Made by a program: the position numbers and the translations under genes. Positions 61,868-64,000 of a DNA stretch of 64,000 nt are shown one piece after another; position 1 is the stretch's first letter, and the number at the start of each line of letters is the position of its first letter. A model generated the notes under the pieces. The model made no database searches, was not told the DNA's origin, and saw only the letters and a list, made by a program, of their open reading frames with translations. The stretch comes from Rhizobium sp. BK196 (GTDB lineage: Bacteria > Pseudomonadota > Alphaproteobacteria > Rhizobiales > Rhizobiaceae): assembly GCF_014193255.1 (NCBI RefSeq), contig NZ_JACHZB010000001.1, positions 714,018 through 778,017 of the forward strand, read 5' to 3'.

Positions 61868-62473
61868 ATGCCGCTTACGGAGCAGCAATTCTCTGAGTCC
61901 GTCTTCCGCAACCCTATAAATGCTCAATTGTTGATCCGGTTGCGCGCCCCCCAAATTCCCCAGGGCATTCTCACTGCAGGCTGCCTCGTGCAGACCGTTT
62001 GGAATCTGAAGTCGGGGTATGATCCTCAGTACGGGATAAAGGATTACGACATCTTTTACTTCGATGACTCCGACCTATCATGGGATGCCGAAGACGCCGT
62101 CATTCGCCAGGTGCAGCAGGCCGTCGCCGATCTACCCGCAAAGGTGGAGATCAAGAATCAGGCCAGGGTCCATCTCTGGTACAAGGATAAGTTTGGAGCG
62201 GACTATCCAGCCCTACAGAAGGCGGAGGATGGCATCGACCGTTATCTCACCCTCTGCACAAGGATCGGCATTCGCCTTCGCGACACCAGCCTTTATGCTC
62301 CTGATGGCTTGGGTGATATGTGGAACGGCATCCTGCGCCTGAACCCTCTCAATCCTCAGCACGAATTATATCTGATCAAATGCACCGAATACTTGCAGCG
62401 GTGGCCGTGGCTGACGATCGTTGATCGTCAAACCGCAACGACGATAGACCATAACCAGGACGTTCGCAACTAA
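61868..62473 (+). CDS. Nucleotidyltransferase-fold protein (DUF925/NTP_transf_6)
   Basis: A 201-residue protein of the NTP_transf_6 (formerly DUF925) group. LTAGCLVQTVWN, YGIKDYDIFYFDDSDLSWDAED (acidic metal-binding pattern DxD) and a later TCIG-like TRIGIRLRD segment are typical. Function of the group is not known. GGAGG lies directly before the ATG. Base and codon use are less G+C-biased than its neighbours, and it lies between intergenic stretches with relic-like frames, so it may have come by transfer. Confidence 0.8.
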   Translation: MPLTEQQFSESVFRNPINAQLLIRLRAPQIPQGILTAGCLVQTVWNLKSGYDPQYGIKDYDIFYFDDSDLSWDAEDAVIRQVQQAVADLPAKVEIKNQARVHLWYKDKFGADYPALQKAEDGIDRYLTLCTRIGIRLRDTSLYAPDGLGDMWNGILRLNPLNPQHELYLIKCTEYLQRWPWLTIVDRQTATTIDHNQDVRN

Positions 62474-62613
62474 CACGTTCCGCTCTATCGTGAAGGTCCT
62501 ATATACTGGGGCGATGCATCGATCAGTTGCCGAAAGTCATGAAGCTCGGCGACCACAACGCCAAGTTGGAGTTGGAAGGCTTTATGCGAACACGTCCTTC
62601 ATTCCGGCTGCGA

Positions 62614-63615
62614 TCAACGGATCGCCTTATCGTTGGCATCAAAGCGATGGATATGGGTTCCATCCGGCGTCGCATAAACGATCTCATCCGGCTCATATTT
62701 GTGCTCGCCGAACAGACGCGCGGTGATGAGTCCGCACTGCTCGGATTCCAGGTAGACGATGGTGTCTGCACCGAGATGCTCGACATGCACGGTCTTCGCC
62801 TTCCAGGTGCCGCTGTCGCGCGACAGCGTCAGATGCTCGGGGCGGATGCCGACCGTCTTTGCATTGGCGTCACCCAGCTTATCGCCGGCGATGAAGTTCA
62901 TCTGCGGCGAGCCGATGAAGCCGGCAACAAAGACATTCGCCGGGCGATTATAGAGTTCCATCGGCGAGCCGATCTGCTCGATCGCACCGGCATTCAGCAC
63001 CACGATCTTGTCGGCTAGCGTCATGGCTTCGACCTGGTCGTGGGTGACGTAGATCATGGTTGCCTTGAGGCTACGATGCAGACGAGCAATCTCAAGGCGC
63101 GTCTGCACGCGCAACGCCGCATCGAGGTTGGAAAGCGGTTCATCGAACAGGAAGAGCTCGGGCTCGCGCACGATCGCGCGGCCGATCGCAACACGCTGGC
63201 GCTGACCGCCCGAAAGCTCGGACGGGCGGCGGGCGAGATACTGTTCCAGCGACAGCATCGAAGAGGCCTTGGAGACGCGCTTTTCGATTTCGTCCCTGGC
63301 CGTACCCGCCTGTTTCAGCCCAAGGCCCATATTGTCCTTCACCGTCAGGTGCGGATAGAGCGCGTAAGACTGGAACACCATGGCGATGCCGCGCTTGGCC
63401 GGCGGCGTCAGCGTCTCGTCGCGGCCGTTAATGACGACAGCACCCGAGGTGACGTCTTCCAGGCCGGCAATGCTCCGCAGCAGGGTCGATTTCCCGCAGC
63501 CTGATGGGCCGACGAAAATGACGAATTCGCCGTCCTTGACCTCAAGGTCGATGCCCTTCAGCACTTCGTGCTTGCCGTAGGCCTTGCGGATGGATTTCAG
63601 TTGAAGCGATCCCAC
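62614..63615 (-). CDS. Sugar ABC transporter ATP-binding protein (UgpC/MsmK-like)
   Basis: A 333-residue ATPase. [11 protein letters not shown] is Walker [16 protein letters not shown] the signature, and [16 protein letters not shown]alker [17 protein letters not shown] has the switch His. The C-terminal TOBE/MalK-type domain contains [13 protein letters not shown]. It energises uptake of a sugar, sugar alcohol or glycerol-3-phosphate. The start is a GTG at 63615 with AGGAAAG upstream; the frame stays open 51 codons further back over the next gene. It lies 10 nt after the Gfo/Idh/MocA gene in the same direction. Confidence 0.9.
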   Translation of the reverse strand: MGSLQLKSIRKAYGKHEVLKGIDLEVKDGEFVIFVGPSGCGKSTLLRSIAGLEDVTSGAVVINGRDETLTPPAKRGIAMVFQSYALYPHLTVKDNMGLGLKQAGTARDEIEKRVSKASSMLSLEQYLARRPSELSGGQRQRVAIGRAIVREPELFLFDEPLSNLDAALRVQTRLEIARLHRSLKATMIYVTHDQVEAMTLADKIVVLNAGAIEQIGSPMELYNRPANVFVAGFIGSPQMNFIAGDKLGDANAKTVGIRPEHLTLSRDSGTWKAKTVHVEHLGADTIVYLESEQCGLITARLFGEHKYEPDEIVYATPDGTHIHRFDANDKAIR

Positions 63616-63625
63616 TAGTCTTTCC

Positions 63626-64000
63626 TTATAGTCTAACCGGTCGGCCGGTGCGCACGCTTTCGTCAGCGGCAAGGCAGATGCGCAGTGAGGCCACCGCATC
63701 ATCCATATGGCGGGTAAGGTCCAGATCCTCGTTGATGGCGCGCAGCACGAAGGCCTGCTCCAGGTCACAAAGCGCCTGGTGGCCGGGTTCGCCCTCCATC
63801 GTCATGTCCTGATCGGGACGGATGAATTTGCCGTCAGGCCCAGTCTCTGCCGTATGCAGGCGGATGACGGAGGTTTTCGTATGCGTGTCGATATCGTCGG
63901 ACTTCGCATTCGGGTCCATGACGATCGAGACGGCGCCGTTCGGCGACATCACATCCTTCACGAAGAAGGCCGTCTCGGAAATCATCGGCCCCCAGCCGGC
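63626..64000 (-). CDS. Gfo/Idh/MocA family oxidoreductase (C-terminal part; gene runs off the window)
   Basis: The last 124 residues of a protein whose beginning lies beyond the window edge. The visible part includes [25 protein letters not shown] and the ending [30 protein letters not shown], which is the usual C-terminal helix of sugar-related Gfo/Idh/MocA NAD(P)-dependent dehydrogenases in rhizobia. The Rossmann domain is not visible, so cofactor and substrate cannot be judged. It precedes the sugar ABC ATPase gene by 10 nt, which suggests a sugar uptake and oxidation operon. Confidence 0.72.
   Translation of the reverse strand, partial: AGWGPMISETAFFVKDVMSPNGAVSIVMDPNAKSDDIDTHTKTSVIRLHTAETGPDGKFIRPDQDMTMEGEPGHQALCDLEQAFVLRAINEDLDLTRHMDDAVASLRICLAADESVRTGRPVRL

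Noticed and set aside
1..64000. CRISPR arrays, tRNA or rRNA genes, insertion sequences, prophage
   Set aside because: I looked for regular spaced repeats, tRNA cloverleaf consensus boxes, transposase motifs and phage structural genes by eye and found none.

Overview
The window looks like chromosomal DNA of a Rhizobium species (Rhizobiaceae, Alphaproteobacteria). This rests on the high G+C composition, the murein and division genes in rhizobial order beside an alphaproteobacterial type RNase P RNA, a BtaAB betaine-lipid operon, a PPi-dependent phosphofructokinase, a rhizobial intergenic palindromic repeat and many ABC and MHS-type transporters. No tRNA, rRNA, CRISPR, insertion sequence or prophage was recognised.

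Region 1 (about 1-19580, mostly minus strand) is the division and cell wall (dcw) cluster. In transcription order it runs rnpB, mraZ, rsmH, ftsL, ftsI, murE, murF, mraY, murD, ftsW, murG, murC, murB, then ddlB and the start of ftsQ. Most genes overlap or nearly touch. Four TGGG repeats at 10-bp intervals upstream of mraZ match the known MraZ operator. Between murB and ddlB sits an insert with a frameshifted aquaporin gene, an MHS transporter and a sugar epimerase/reductase. ddlB therefore has its own upstream region, which carries a CtrA-like site.

Region 2 (about 19600-33500) mixes envelope genes with metabolism. It holds three lytic transglycosylases, an AmpD-like amidase, a GH25 muramidase, a TerB/J-domain protein, pfp, a LysE exporter, a serine hydrolase and btaAB with a degenerate Pho box. 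Region 3 (33700-38500) has a 25-residue membrane microprotein, metF behind an ArsR-methyltransferase regulator with a palindromic operator, ettA and a secreted RNase T2. Region 4 (38600-47700) has a lysophospholipase-like hydrolase, EamA exporters, a CoA-transferase and ThDP-enzyme pair, RidA, a DUF442 phosphatase-like protein, a DUF4432 epimerase-like protein, an L,D-transpeptidase and a solitary ParA/VirC1-like ATPase preceded by an exact CtrA consensus.

Region 5 (47900-61500) is the most interesting accessory block. On the minus strand are an N-formylglutamate-amidohydrolase-like enzyme, an APC permease, a glutamine-synthetase-like ligase, an aldehyde dehydrogenase and an iron alcohol dehydrogenase. 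Divergent on the plus strand are an RpiR regulator, a four-gene ABC importer with a candidate Pho box, an MHS transporter and a NIPSNAP protein. The enzyme set fits a gamma-glutamyl-amide route for breaking down an amino alcohol such as ethanolamine. That assignment is inference. The window ends with a nucleotidyltransferase-fold protein of atypical base use, a sugar-ABC ATPase and the C-terminal part of a Gfo/Idh/MocA oxidoreductase.
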